Shown: positions 29,572 through 41,002 of the stretch, in pieces
Layout: the number at the start of each line of letters is the position of its first letter
Numbering within the stretch: the first letter of the stretch is position 1
Assembly: GCA_963969595.1 (NCBI GenBank)
Contig: OZ018409.1
Span: forward strand, 20,616,975-20,680,974
Length of the DNA stretch: 64,000 nt
Reading direction: 5' to 3'
Origin: Neckera pumila
Taxonomy: Eukaryota > Streptophyta > Bryopsida > Hypnales > Neckeraceae
Made by a program: the position numbers and the translations under genes
Notes under the pieces: generated by a model
What the model saw: the letters and a program-made list of their open reading frames with translations, nothing else
The model's database searches: none
What the model was told of the DNA's origin: nothing

Positions 29572-30442
29572 CCCTTAAAGAACCAAGGCCATTTTTCTGC
29601 CAAAAAACACTAACAACTGCCATTTCTATAGCAAAGAGTAAAAAAAGTTGAAATTTTTTTTATTTTCAAATCTAACCATAGGATCTTATACATAACTAGT
29701 ATGAAAATGTGTGGAAAAAATTTCAAAATTTTTGACCGCATAGATTGCAAGATATCTGCATTTAAAGTGGAAAAAACAACATTGTGGGACTAGATTTTTT
29801 GACTTTGAACATTTTTAACTTTAATTTTTGGCACTACAAAGTTTTGAGCTTTAAATCTACAAAGTTTTGAGCTTTAAAACTTCAAAAAAACTTAATTTTA
29901 TACTTTAAAAAACTAAGAAGTAGAAGTAGGTATAAAATAGAAGGAGAATCTAAAATATTAATATCTTTTATATGGAATTAAAATGCACTAATTCCAATGG
30001 TGAGATTGTTCTAGCAAAAAAACTAAACCTCATGGAACTTTTTTTTTGAAAAATCATAAGAATTGCATTCCGAAATGAATCTTACAAATTATTTCTTTCA
30101 GGAAGATGCTCTAAGTGCTCAAAAAACAAGATTGTCTGGAAATTTCTCATAATAGATCCAAATGGAATGAATCAAAGCTTTCTAGAAAGATGAAAATATA
30201 ATATATAGGGAAAAAAAATTCAAATTTTTTTTTCTTTTTTTGCTACCCCCACTCCCTTGTTTTGCTTATTTGAGCATAGTTTTTGTTCTTGGGCACTGAA
30301 TGAAAAAAAAATTATATTCCCACAAAGCTTATCAATTTTTCTATCTTCCAAAAAAGTTTCAAAAAACAAGGCAAAAATTCAGCTTGTAGGTACCTACCCA
30401 AAATCCCAAATGTTTGCCAAACGGACAATGGTCCTTTAGGGG
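29572..30442 (+). mobile_element. TTAA-flanked element, subfamily A (copy 4)
   Basis: 871 bp. Begins CCCTTAAAGAACCAAGGCC and ends TGGTCCTTTAGGGG, with TTAA at 29568-29571 and 30443-30446. It has a small internal duplication of a TACAAAGTTTTGAGCTTTAA block near 29835-29875. Confidence 0.82.
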
Positions 30443-30764
30443 TTAATTACACTTTTGGAGACACTTTCAATGGAAGTCTATTCTTATTAGGATGGGTATA
30501 CTACCATTTTGGGATGTTTTCACCTTGAAATGACTACCCATACATTTGTAAGAGATTGCACTTGGTTTTGTTTTTTTCTATTAATGAGAGCATAACCTAC
30601 AAAGTCACATACAAAATTAGTGTCTCTACAAACATTTTTTTTCAAAATTGGTACAATTTTCTTATATTTCATCCAACCTAAAATAGTTTTATTATTTTAG
30701 CAGTGTGACTGGTAAATTAATATCACACATTGATAGGACAAACTAGTGTTCCGTCCTTTCACTA

Positions 30765-31064
30765 TACTAAAAATGATATTTAGTGTTGGCAACACTAATT
30801 ACGAACCTTGACACTAAATATCATAAGTAAGTAACACTAAATCTAATTTCTAACACTAAATATGCTCTATGGTAAATATGAAATTTGAAAAGGTTGACAT
30901 TTAGTGTTAGAACACATTAAAAAAATGAACTTGCAAAGGAAGCGGAGGCGGCGCATTGAAGTCCAACACAACACTAAATCCGCTACAATTCAGATTTAGT
31001 GTTGTGGCTGGTAGGGGGGTAAAACACTAAATGTCATACTACACTAAATATCATTTTTAGTGTA
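30765..31064. mobile_element. 300-bp TIR element with repeated ACACTAAAT motifs
   Basis: The left end TACTAAAAATGATATTTAGT and the inverted right end TACACTAAAAATGATATTTA match over about 24 bp with one mismatch. At least nine copies of ACACTAAAT or its complement are spread through the element in both orientations, like subterminal transposase-binding repeats. ACTAT occurs just outside or at each edge, but the target duplication is ambiguous. The superfamily is undecided (CACTA-like ends are possible). Confidence 0.7.
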
Positions 31065-31083
31065 CTATTACTTGCACTCCTGT

Positions 31084-32400
31084 TCAAATATGCTGGATTG
31101 GTATCATGAGCTGAGAATTGAAAAGAGTTTTTGCACGCCACCTTCGCAATGCAAGTTTGAATGTCAAGTCAAACAAAGAGACAGATAAAGCAACAAAAGC
31201 ATTAAAAGATTCTGATTTAACACTTTGAATAAAGCTCAGGATTGTTCCAAAAAACATTGACCACGCAGTCAGCATTGCCCATAATCGCTTGGTAATGTTT
31301 TTCTCAACCACCAGAGACAGCGACCGAGTTTGAATATCCATCAAAGACTAGGCTATCCCCTTGACTGATATCTCACTCTCCTGAACATTTTATCTACATA
31401 ATTCTAGTTTCTTGGTATAAAATACTATGAAACTACACACCGTAATAGCTCGTCTGAGTGGCATTTCTTCCTCCTCGCTTCCAGGTGCGAGAAGAAGCCA
31501 AATGTCAAGTAATAGCATATCACCACATATTGGAAAAAAGGAAAAGATTTCACTTGATTTCACGCAAGAGCTGTTCGTGAAGCTGACACTTTTGTTTTTC
31601 CAAATTGGTCAGAAATGGACGAACACCTTTGACAAGCAATCCTCGTGCAACCAGGCAGGACGAACACTTTTGACAAGCAAACCTCATGCCTAGGACATGT
31701 TGGAGTGCAGAGCTCATAATTTTTCCGATCTCCATCCGTATGTCATGACCGCCTTGCATCGGCTTCATAACCAGATAATTCCCACTGACAACTTCCACTT
31801 CTCCTCAATCCCAACTCGAAGCAACAAAGTCTGATTAATATAAAATGTTTTGGAGGATTTAGGGTACCACTACATCCTCCAAAACCGTTGACAACTGCTG
31901 GAGGCTTCTGAGGATTGTCCTGATGTAATGCTCTGCACAAAGAGACAGGATCCTTATCAAGCACTTCAAGAATCTCAGCAAGTGGGAAGATCAGCAACAA
32001 CACAAAAACAGGGTGAAATTCTTTTTCTTGACAAAAGCTTGATTGGAACAAACAGAACTATATTTCCAGCATGTCTTAGCGTCAGCCTGAATTTTGTCTG
32101 GGCAAGTCGTAGCAGAGAATTAACTTCTATTCTAGCTGCTCAGACTTGCAATATTACTGAAATTTGATGTGCCGTCAAGACACAGCTGTATGAAGCAAGA
32201 AATGAATAATTGTGTGGATGTCTTGAACTTACAGTCCTTGCAGCAGCAGTAGCGAAGGTGTTCAATACATATCACGAGTGCTTGAATGATCCAGCTTGTC
32301 CAAACTTGCAACGTACCACTACCAGTACAGGTTAGAGCACTTCTGCTTTTCCTCCTGCCACGCATTGATTTAGTAGTAGCAACATCTGCTCATCTTCATA
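31084..32400 (-). other. Unidentified interval with protein-like open frames
   Basis: GC is higher than in the surrounding repeats and several minus-strand stretches look exon-like. At 31084-31344, 86 codons hold a hydrophobic middle and end in a basic LALRRWRAK stretch. Around 31700-31805 a frame reads EVEVVSGNYLVMKPMQGG. Around 31865-31930 one reads HYIRTILRSLQQLSTVLED, bounded by plausible AG and GT. Around 31985-32135 one includes SLLRLAQTKFRLTLRHAGN. I do not recognise the family. It could be a decayed gene, a lineage-specific gene or chance frames in moderate-GC DNA. No complete spliced model was found. Confidence 0.3.
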
Positions 32401-33128
32401 CGTCGTGATAACTTAAGAGCAGGAGACAAGTATATCTAATTGTGAGCTCTACCTTATTGCATCACAATGCATACCTCATCTTCATTTCGGAACCTAAATC
32501 TAGAGTTCTCATTCTTCTCTTACCCGTGGGGCACAAATCTCATCAGACAAGAATGACTATCCTAGGTTTAAATTCTAAAATGCAAGAGGAGTGTACATAG
32601 TAACACAATTAGGTGTACTTGCCTAAAAGCATCGTGCATAGGAATTTGGAATTCATCTAAGGAAGCCTTCAAGCAAAAGCAAACAACTATTTCTTGGAAT
32701 CGTCCAACTCAAGTGATTTCCGTGAAAAGTAACCTTGAAACTTCGGGTTCATTGCGGGACCTATTTCAAGATGTCATCTCCATCTGTACTCACATCATCA
32801 TCAACGATTGCTGTGCTCGCTTTGTGCTTCCTTACAGTTCACAGAACTGCAGTTAGGTAGAAGGCTAGAATGTAGAGTTAGCAAGACCCCCTAGTATTCG
32901 ATGTACAAGCAATTTTGAACACGATCACCTGTCTGATATCCACAAGCCGGGACAGTTGGGAAGGTAGTGCAGATCAAAGACGGAGGCCGCTGAAAATCAT
33001 CAGTGGTTCATGATGAAAAGAGATATAATTCGAAAGCATCAAGAATAGCTCAGTTTTCGACATTCGAATTATGTAGAATTGAGCAAATAATCTCATATGT
33101 TTTTCTTGCAGGCCATAACAATTCTTAA
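32401..33128 (+). promoter_or_regulatory. Upstream region of the GDSL lipase gene
   Basis: No convincing gene. An acceptor-like TTTTTCTTGCAG at about 33101-33112 lies just before the GDSL start codon, so the leader may contain an intron. Confidence 0.4.
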
Positions 33129-35330
33129 ATGATTGTGAAGAAAACAATGAGATTTCTAGTGGTTCTAACAATCTGCTACATCATTATCCATACTATCAAC
33201 AATATAGGTATGTTTTTCACTTACGTACCAGTCTGCAATGCAAAGGAATCCCACATGTGATTGGCAAAGTTCAGCGTCCTGTATTCTCCTCTCTTTAATC
33301 GTACTGTTCGTCAGCTGCTGCAACTTGCTGTGTGGCTCATTATTCAGGTGGCGTTGATGGAGCCAAGGGTTTGTACGTGTTCGGTGATTCATATACTGAC
33401 ACGGGTGAAACCATCCCATATCCATATGGGATGACTTGGCCGGGGATTAAAGGAATGGGAAATCGATCATCTGATGGTCGCAATGAAGTGGACTACCTCG
33501 GTAGGAAAACTGCCTCTCTAACTTGTCAATATGATGATCCCCTGCACTGCAAAAGTGGGCGCTTCCATATCTATAAGAGTTGAAATAAATCATTTAGGAA
33601 GCTTCAAGGAAACTAAATGTATTAATTGACGACAAAATCATGTCCTATCCTTTTGAACACTAGAATTATGTTTTAATAGTAACATGATTGACTATTAGCT
33701 TTCAAAGTGGACTGTATATTGTTAGTTCAGGCATTTAGGAGTTCACATACAAAGACATAAATAAGTAGTAAGAAGTGTTGGTTAAAGTCTCACCAAGTAT
33801 CAGAAAGAGTTTCCAAGGTCCTCCCTTTTGCTGACAAACAAAAAAGTCCTTGGTCGCATCCACTCAGTTAGTACGTCTTTGACTTCTTCTTCACTTTGCA
33901 TATGCTTCTTTGAATTGCAGCAATGCTCTTTGAGGTTCCTTCACCTACACCATGGGAGCATTTAGATGTCAACAACAAGAATAACGGAGGAGTCAACTTT
34001 GGAGTAGGAGGTGCTGGTGTAACGTTTGCAATAGGGTTCCGAACCCTTGCTGCACAGGTAGATGCATTCGAGAAGCTCGTCAACGAAGGTCTGTGGTCGA
34101 AGAAACACCTCAGACACTCTGTTGCGTTAGTTTCAATTGGGATCAACGATTATAACTCTCTCAACATCAACATAACTGCTGAGGTGAAAACAACCAACCA
34201 ACCATCTAATCACCTTTTCTATAGCCCCTTCCCATGCACTCCACAATGTATATTTTCAGCCGAGTGAGGTATACTGAGGGAATAGACACTTACCTTAATT
34301 TCTTCTAAAAGCATATCCACAACCTCTTGATGCGATGTGTGAAAGGTTTAACAAGCTGCCCTAGTATTTAAAAGGCCAGTCAAGCTTGTTGTAACTTTTC
34401 CTTGGAATCTATTGAAAACCAGAGGGCAGCTGCACTAGCAATCACTGTGGTGGATGGAATTGCACTCAGCATACTGCGAATCCGAATGCTTGGGGTTCGG
34501 CATATCATGGTGGCAAGCCTCGTTCCCGGAACCTGCATGCCGTACAACACTTATTGGGTTAACAACTCCACAGCCTGCATCAGGAATGACGTGGTCAGCA
34601 GCGAGACTATTCAGCACAACGCGTTGCTTGAAGGTCGGATGCAACTCCTGAATAGTGCTATTCCTGAATCTAGCATTATCATCATCAACATGACCAAAGC
34701 TTTCCAGGAACTCTTCCAAAATGGTGATAAATACGGTGAGTGAAGAACTGAAGCTAGGAATTGAATTCAAATGACTGTAAATCTCGGAACATGAAAAGGG
34801 TTACGGGAATCAAATCAGAGCGACTTGTCAGTGAGATAGAAAAACATTCAAAAGGAGAAGTATAGGGATAGAAGTACTAGACCTTACAAGAAGACAAGTC
34901 GAGAAGAGAACAAAATTAGTATTTACATAAATTAACATATATTCGATAGAATGAAGGGGCTAAAACGTAAACAATGATGGAAGTAATTTAAGCAAACACA
35001 AATTTCTAGTTTTCTAGTTTCTCTTAATGAACTTTGAGTTTCTGGCATATTAACAGTTGTATACAAAGTGTTTGAGCATATTTAAAAGTAAATCTGCTGG
35101 AAAAAACAGGTTTCGTGGACCCTTACAGGCAATGCTGCGTGGGCGCTTGTGGAGTCCCCAACACGTCGTTGTGGACAGTGTGCGAAGATCCAACGAAATC
35201 AATCATCTTCGACACCATTCACCCAACACAAGCGGGCTGGAAAGCTGCCGTTGATCTGTATGCAAATGTTCCGGGCTACACAGTGCTGGGTCCTCCACTG
35301 AGCCAATGGAAGACCGATCACAATCTGTAA
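33129..35330 (+). CDS. Plant GDSL esterase/lipase, probably secreted
   Basis: Five exons (33129-33207, 33315-33500, 33921-34183, 34423-34735, 35110-35330) with GT-AG borders and consistent phases give 353 residues, normal for plant GDSL lipases. Residues 1-26 are a basic start followed by a hydrophobic stretch (FLVVLTICYIII), a likely signal peptide; exon 1 encodes little else. Block I is FGDSYTDTG with nucleophile Ser52 (the usual L after GDS is Y). The block II glycine lies in NFGVGGAG (114-121), block III is GIND (162-165), and block V is DTIH with Asp315/His318, completing the triad. Several Asn-x-Ser/Thr sequons suggest glycosylation. The family hydrolyses esters of lipids, cutin-type or phenolic substrates; the substrate here is unknown. 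Exon 4 could start a few codons earlier, but the chosen acceptor keeps the family alignment. Confidence 0.92.
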
Positions 35331-36003
35331 ACTTGCAATAGCGATTCAGAGCCCCAAAGACTTTAGAAACCTGGAAATTTTCAGTGTCTCAGAATGTATA
35401 CTAACATCAAACAAGGAGAACAGAAGAGGCACATCAAATGCAAGACACTGTTCTTCCAGAAACATACGGGAATAAGGATAACTTCCCAAATGTTCAGTTA
35501 CAAAGAGCGATTGCCATTGCCACTTCAGAATAAACGAATAATATTAAAAATGCCCACAAGTGGATAAGATTAAATGGTATTTGAAACATGAAACCTACAT
35601 GAATATTTGACCATCTGTCTTTGGTTGTTTTAGCACACCACCAGAGACTAACTGCTCGCTCACAAAAACCTGAACTTTAACCCATGGTACGAGAGCTGGA
35701 CGATAGTTGTAGTGCGAGAGGCCAAGTGCCCAACCCACCGTACATGCCTCAGTACTAAAGAGACCTCTCTATCCTGACTTCAAGCTATTTAGATTGACAT
35801 TAAGGATAAATGCAGCCACAAGAGTAGATCAACCCTCGTTACAGTAACGTTGATTGCAGCAGCAACAAACCCTCTCTAATGTATCCCGTCCTCATTCTGA
35901 AAGCGCTGATTTTTGCATACGGTTGTCATTGTTCTGAAGACTTCAATATTGTGTTCAGACGATGTCCTCTTGAATAATGTGCATTGCAAGCTGGCGTCTT
36001 TGC
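35331..36003. other. Convergent 3' ends of the GDSL and prefoldin genes
   Basis: About 670 bp between two facing genes, probably occupied by both 3' UTRs. No other feature was recognised. Confidence 0.5.
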
Positions 36004-37964
36004 TCATGACACAGACATGGACATCACTTGTCGAGCAAGTTCAGGGGAATTCTGCAGTAATTCCCTAAAGTTACTCTCAACCTCCTTCATTTGCCTCTCC
36101 AAGTATTCCTTAGAGCCCTGGAGGCCAAACAATAAACATAACATCAGAAAATATTCAGATATCATCCCTAAGTGCCCACATGGCCCAAAGTGACCATTTC
36201 CCTGGTCATAGGAGATGAAATAAATCATGTAAAAGCAGAAGGAAGGTAAAAAAATGAACCAATAAAAAAGAAGAAATCATACCTCAGATTTTCAAAAAAT
36301 AGAAATATCATTCGAATGTTACTATGATCGATTATAATTAAATATTAGCTACCAAAGTGGACTTTCAATTTTTTACTTGGGCACTTAGGGTTTAAATTGT
36401 GATCACGAAAAAGTCTGCCATATTCAGTGAACTAGATGATCTATTAGCAAGGGTGGAAACTTCAGTTGGTAACATAAGGGTGAACAGACAACAACATTAC
36501 CACTAGTGCGGCAATGGCGGAGTCACACTCGCCAGCTTTCATATGCTGCTCTTTGATAAGGTCATCCTTTGGCTCTAGGACAAACCTGTAAACAGAAAAT
36601 TGTGGCAGACGCTCTTAAGGACAATAAGCTCGAATGCTGACTGAGGCAGCAATATTCCAATGACATCAAACAAACAAACGGTAGGTGAAAACACGATCAG
36701 ACCAAAAATGGAACAACTGACGTCAAGAAGCAAAATCCTTCAATGACCCGTGCAGCCTTTCCATAAATTTCCCCCCTCTGCTAAATGTCCCCGGAAGTGT
36801 CACTCAGATCGAACAACCGGCAATGTTTAAAACTCCACTCCACCTCCTGACGGAAAAGAATGCCCTTTTCATTCTACCATCCGTAGGGCACACAATTATC
36901 AACACACATGTAGAACACTTGTAAGTGCAGATTGAACGTACGCTTTTCCTGCACAAATGCACGAGCACATTCACGATCAGGTACTTGCATTCTACCGACT
37001 AATAGGCAGTTATACCCTAAACCCAAGATCTTTTTCTTCAATTATGATGAATTTTCATTGCGATGTTTTGGATTCATGTCAGAATTCAGAAACCATAAAA
37101 CTAAAATCAAACTGACCAGTAGTTCTTTCACGGCCTGCTTTGAACCAAAGGAAAAACTCAAAAGTCTACTCAATCGAGGAGAACTTTGAGGTTTGGGAAT
37201 ATGAACTATAAAGTCCAATATTTAATATTAAATTTTCTAAAAATGCAATCAAAGAGGTGAAAATGGCCTTCTAAAATGAGAAAAATACATGAGATTTCAG
37301 AGCTGATACGAGGTAGAAAGAGAAATCCACATTAGTAATGAAATGGACTACTAATTTGACCGCTTGTGCAACAGGATCCTGAGCCACTATATACACTCCA
37401 TTGGGCAAATTTGAAGCTGACATCTAAGCCTCTATTACGACATCGAGGAAAGCTAACCATAACAGGAATTCGAATATTTCATGTCTCCACTGAAAACGAA
37501 AAGGACATTGCTTAAAAACGAATGCGCTGATCAAGCATACCAAGAGTCCGATACGTGTTAGTTCCTTCAGGCAGGCTATTCAACTCTTCCAGCGTCAGAA
37601 ACGCACGCTTTTTCTCCGCTTCCTTGTTCCGAACTTGGACCTGGACCTGATACCGTGACACTCCACAAACTTCAACCCTAATACACCCATGATGAACAAT
37701 GTTTATTGCAGTAGCTGTCAATCTGCATCAACGGAATAAAAATACTCTGGTCCCATGGTGCACACCTGTTTCAGCTTCGAAGTAGTCTCCACCAGCCGCC
37801 CCTGGAGCTCCACAAACGCCTGCGCCACAACTCAAGCTTTTTTTATTCTATTCTATCATATTACCTTCTCGTACAATCACAAAAATTCAAGTGACCCGAA
37901 AGCATGAAAATGCGCACGATTCCTGAGCATAATAATGCACCTCCTTATTGATCTCCGCGGCCAT
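36004..37964 (-). CDS. PFD1: Prefoldin subunit 1
   Basis: Minus-strand exons: 37964-37941 (MAAEINKE), 37819-37766, 37646 to 37541 or 37537, 36585-36501, 36117-36004. The encoded segments AFVELQGRLVETTSKLKQ, RNKEAEKKRAFLTLEEL, FVLEPK and SKEYLERQMKEVESNFREL match plant prefoldin 1 along its length: a beta-type prefoldin with two coiled-coil helices around a beta hairpin. Prefoldin is a cytosolic hexamer that hands nascent tubulin and actin to the CCT chaperonin. The third intron is odd. The obvious GT donor after 37541 leaves the wrong phase for the next exon. A GC donor four bases on (exon ending 37537) restores the frame and gives 128 residues, the usual size. I searched by eye for a 7-nt microexon encoding the expected Arg and found none. 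The 955-nt intron is also long for this locus. Confidence 0.9.
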
Positions 37965-39570
37965 GATAAAGCTGTTTGCAAAAGATGAAAAGCCTCGATA
38001 AAGAGCTTGCGCGGTGATCGCAACAGAACTCTCTTCTTTGATTAAACTGACGAAGAGAAGGAAGATGGATCGACCGGAAACCCTAATTTATTAATACCTC
38101 GTCTAACTTTACCTCTTTATTGTCACACAAACAGGCTCCGAAAATGCAAGTGACTATATGGAGTTTTATACGCAGTGAATCCAAGGTGGAGGTGCCCATT
38201 ACCATCCAATTAAGCAATTTTGCATACTTTGATGGGGAATCAACACATGAAACTACATTCAACATATTGGCAATTGAAACCCATGAATTTAAAAAATAAA
38301 ATTGTCAGTTTTTGAATTTGTATGAATATACCATGAAGGTTTGGAACTCATCTTCATTATGTACCCAACCCGTTTTTTGCATTCATGTACACATTTATTA
38401 CAACATTTTAGATGCTTGTATCTCTACATTTTCAAGATTGGTTTATAATTTAGGTTGGTTTTAGGCATTTCTCCCTTATTGCACAAAAAAATGACACTAA
38501 CACCTTGTAATTGAGCCGGCATTCAATGGACAAATGATGAATGTTTTTAAAAACTTATTGTGGAAGCTACACTCAAAAGGGATGAATGTGCAAATATGTT
38601 GAAAAAAATACTTTTTGTCTATTTTTTAGCCATATGACTAGCTTGGTCACTAGTGCTTTATGGTTTTGTACAAGGTTCATGTAAGAGTGGAAAGAAAACA
38701 AAAGGTTTGCAAAATTAAAAATCTTATGTCTAAATTCTTTTCAAGCCATAATTTACACAATTGCCTAAAAGCATAGTATATATCCACATTGATTTCTCCC
38801 TCCTACTAGTTCTTTAAAGTGTATAAAAAAAACTTGGCCCATCATTACAATTTCTTGTCAATAGTATAATGTAGATTCTCCCATTTTGGGCAATCACATG
38901 GTCTAGATTTAATTATTTTTAATTTATTAATTTTGATCAAATAATAAGATAATTTTGGAATAAAAGTTAGTAAGTGCCAAATTTATGGTTTGTCATTGTT
39001 TTAAAATAGTACCCTATGTGAAATATGAAAATAACAAATATGACTTGAATTTAACTCAATAATGTGGATGTGCCACAAACAAAGTTTCACAAAACATAAA
39101 CAAAATTCATCTAATTTTTTCTACAAACAAAAACTATTTAATCATTTATAATCTAATTTTTGGCTTTGAAAACCATACAAGATTCCATTGAAGACATAGT
39201 GGCTTTTGAACCTAATTAAGATGGTTGAAAAAAAATCAATTTTTTTTAAACATAAGGAAATTTGAGAAAAGATATTTAAACCCATGATCCACCTTGTATA
39301 TATTTATTGTTTTTTCAATAGAACTTTCAAGGTGATCTCAAGCAATTGGATACCCACGCATCATTGTTGGAAACCTAGTAAATCAAGAAAAAGCCCTTTG
39401 AAAAGACCCACAATTGACCTAAGTTGCCATATGGATCTTCTTGTGGGTCATGATAGCTTAACCATGTTTCTTCTAATGTTGATATAAAAACAAAAGATGT
39501 ATGATATATAGGGGGGAATCATAGGGGCAAGGAGTTCTTCAATGACTTATTTCAAGTGTTCAAGGACATA
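37965..39570. other. Prefoldin upstream region and AT-rich intergenic DNA
   Basis: The first about 130 bp are the probable prefoldin leader and promoter. The rest is AT-rich with nothing recognised. Confidence 0.4.
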
Positions 39571-40580
39571 TTAAGGTACGTATATCCAAAACCAATAGTG
39601 CACCTAAAACTAACATTATATATTCTTATTGTACATTGCCCTACCAAAAGATCTTATACTATTTTTTTGTTCCCATACAAACACCTCCATTTTCAAATGC
39701 TATTTTTCACAATTGTGATGCAATTCTTGCATCATTGCATTCCTATATAGTTCTGGTCATGCATATCAAATTTCAACTTCAAACAAGCAAAGCTCTATTT
39801 TTGGTGAATTTTTTCATTTTATTTTTATAGTTTTATGTGATCATTTATTAAAAAAAATTGGTAATGAATTTTTTTAATTCAATGCAGAGATATGTAGGGA
39901 ACATTCATACACATCTTTACATCAACAAGCATCTCCAAAAAAGTTTCACAATTCTCTCAAAGAAGAGTTCAATGTAAGGTGTCATATGACCAAACATTGT
40001 GAAATAGATATCTTTATATTTTAACTAGATTTTGCCATTTGACCCTTGCACTATAACTAATTTTGTACATTTGAGCATGATGGTACAATTATTTTGCCAA
40101 AATCTAATTACAATAAAAAGATATCTATTTTCCAAAATTAGGATATTGTCCCCCCAATATTGAAATCTCTATAGAGAGAATTGTGAATTTTTTTTGGAAA
40201 TGCTTGTTGAAGGAAAGATGTGTGTATGAATGTACCCTACATATCTCTTCATCAAATTAAAAAAACTCAGCACCGATGCTCTTCAATAAATGATCACATA
40301 AAACTATAAAAAATAAAATGAAAAAATTCACCAAAAATAGAGTTTTGCTTTTTTTAAGTTTGAAATTTGGTATACACAATTGAGACTACATATGAATGCA
40401 ACAATGCAAGAATTGCATCAGAATTGTGAAAAATAGCATTTGAAAATGGAAGTATTTATATGGAAACAGAAAGGTAGTGCAAGACATTTTGGTAGGGCAT
40501 TGTACATTTGATGTGCCTAAATGTAGGATTTAGATATATGGTGTTAGTTTTCTTAGTGTTTTTTTTGTGCACTTACCTTA
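39571..40580. mobile_element. Fold-back element: near-complete 1-kb palindrome
   Basis: The left arm (39571 to about 40039) is mirrored by the right arm (about 40093-40580). Examples: ATTTTTGGTGAATTTTTTCA against its complement near 40325, GAGATATGTAGGG against CCCTACATATCTC, GAAATAGATATCTTT against AAAGATATCTATTT near the centre. The ends read TTAAGGTACG and ACTTACCTTA. Arms are about 470 bp with mismatches; the loop is only about 50 bp. Transcribed, it would form a long hairpin. Confidence 0.8.
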
Positions 40581-40601
40581 TTCATCCTTTGAATTGTATA
40601 A

Positions 40602-40830
40602 AGTAGGAGGTTCATAATGCACTCGGGCTCTTCTAATGAGAATTGTGTTTCAGCATCAAAATTTCATGACTAATTCCAAGAAGCTTTAAAAAATTTGAAA
40701 CGACTTGCATTAGATGTCAATCCCATCTGTCTTCTAAGGAAAATTTATTGGAAAATATTTCAAAAGTCTAATCTCCCCAATTTAATTTAATTTCCAACTC
40801 TTAAATGGGCATTCTATGGTCCTCCTACGG
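40602..40830. mobile_element. MITE of the GTAGGAGG family (family D, copy 3)
   Basis: Begins AGTAGGAGGTTCATAATGC and ends ATGGTCCTCCTAC, forming short inverted repeats. It carries the ACTAATTCCAAGAAGC block in the orientation of copy 1. It directly abuts the 15-bp minisatellite before the MOZART2-like gene. Confidence 0.65.
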
Positions 40831-40844
40831 CTTAAGAATTGGAT

Positions 40845-40904
40845 GTGATATTACAGAAGGTGATATTACAGAAGGTGATATTACAGAAGATGATATTAAA
40901 GAGG
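40845..40904 (+). repeat. 15-bp minisatellite, four units
   Basis: Three perfect copies of GTGATATTACAGAAG (40845, 40860, 40875) and a fourth with changes (40890). It lies 98 bp upstream of the predicted MOZART2-like start codon, probably in promoter or leader. Confidence 0.95.
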
Positions 40905-41002
40905 TCCGGAGCGAAAGCGGAAGCCATCAACTCAACAAGCTCGTCTCCGCCATTATTATTTTTCCACCATCGCAAGCTCTCATCAGAACCCGGCTATGGC
41001 GT

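Noticed and set aside
30899..31064. CRISPR-like repeated ACACTAAAT words
   Set aside because: The repeats are short, irregularly spaced and in both orientations within a TIR element of a plant nuclear genome.
36586..37540. A 7-nt microexon in prefoldin 1 intron 3
   Set aside because: A manual scan for AG, two bases, an Arg codon, two bases, then GT on the minus strand found no match. A GC donor explains the frame more simply.
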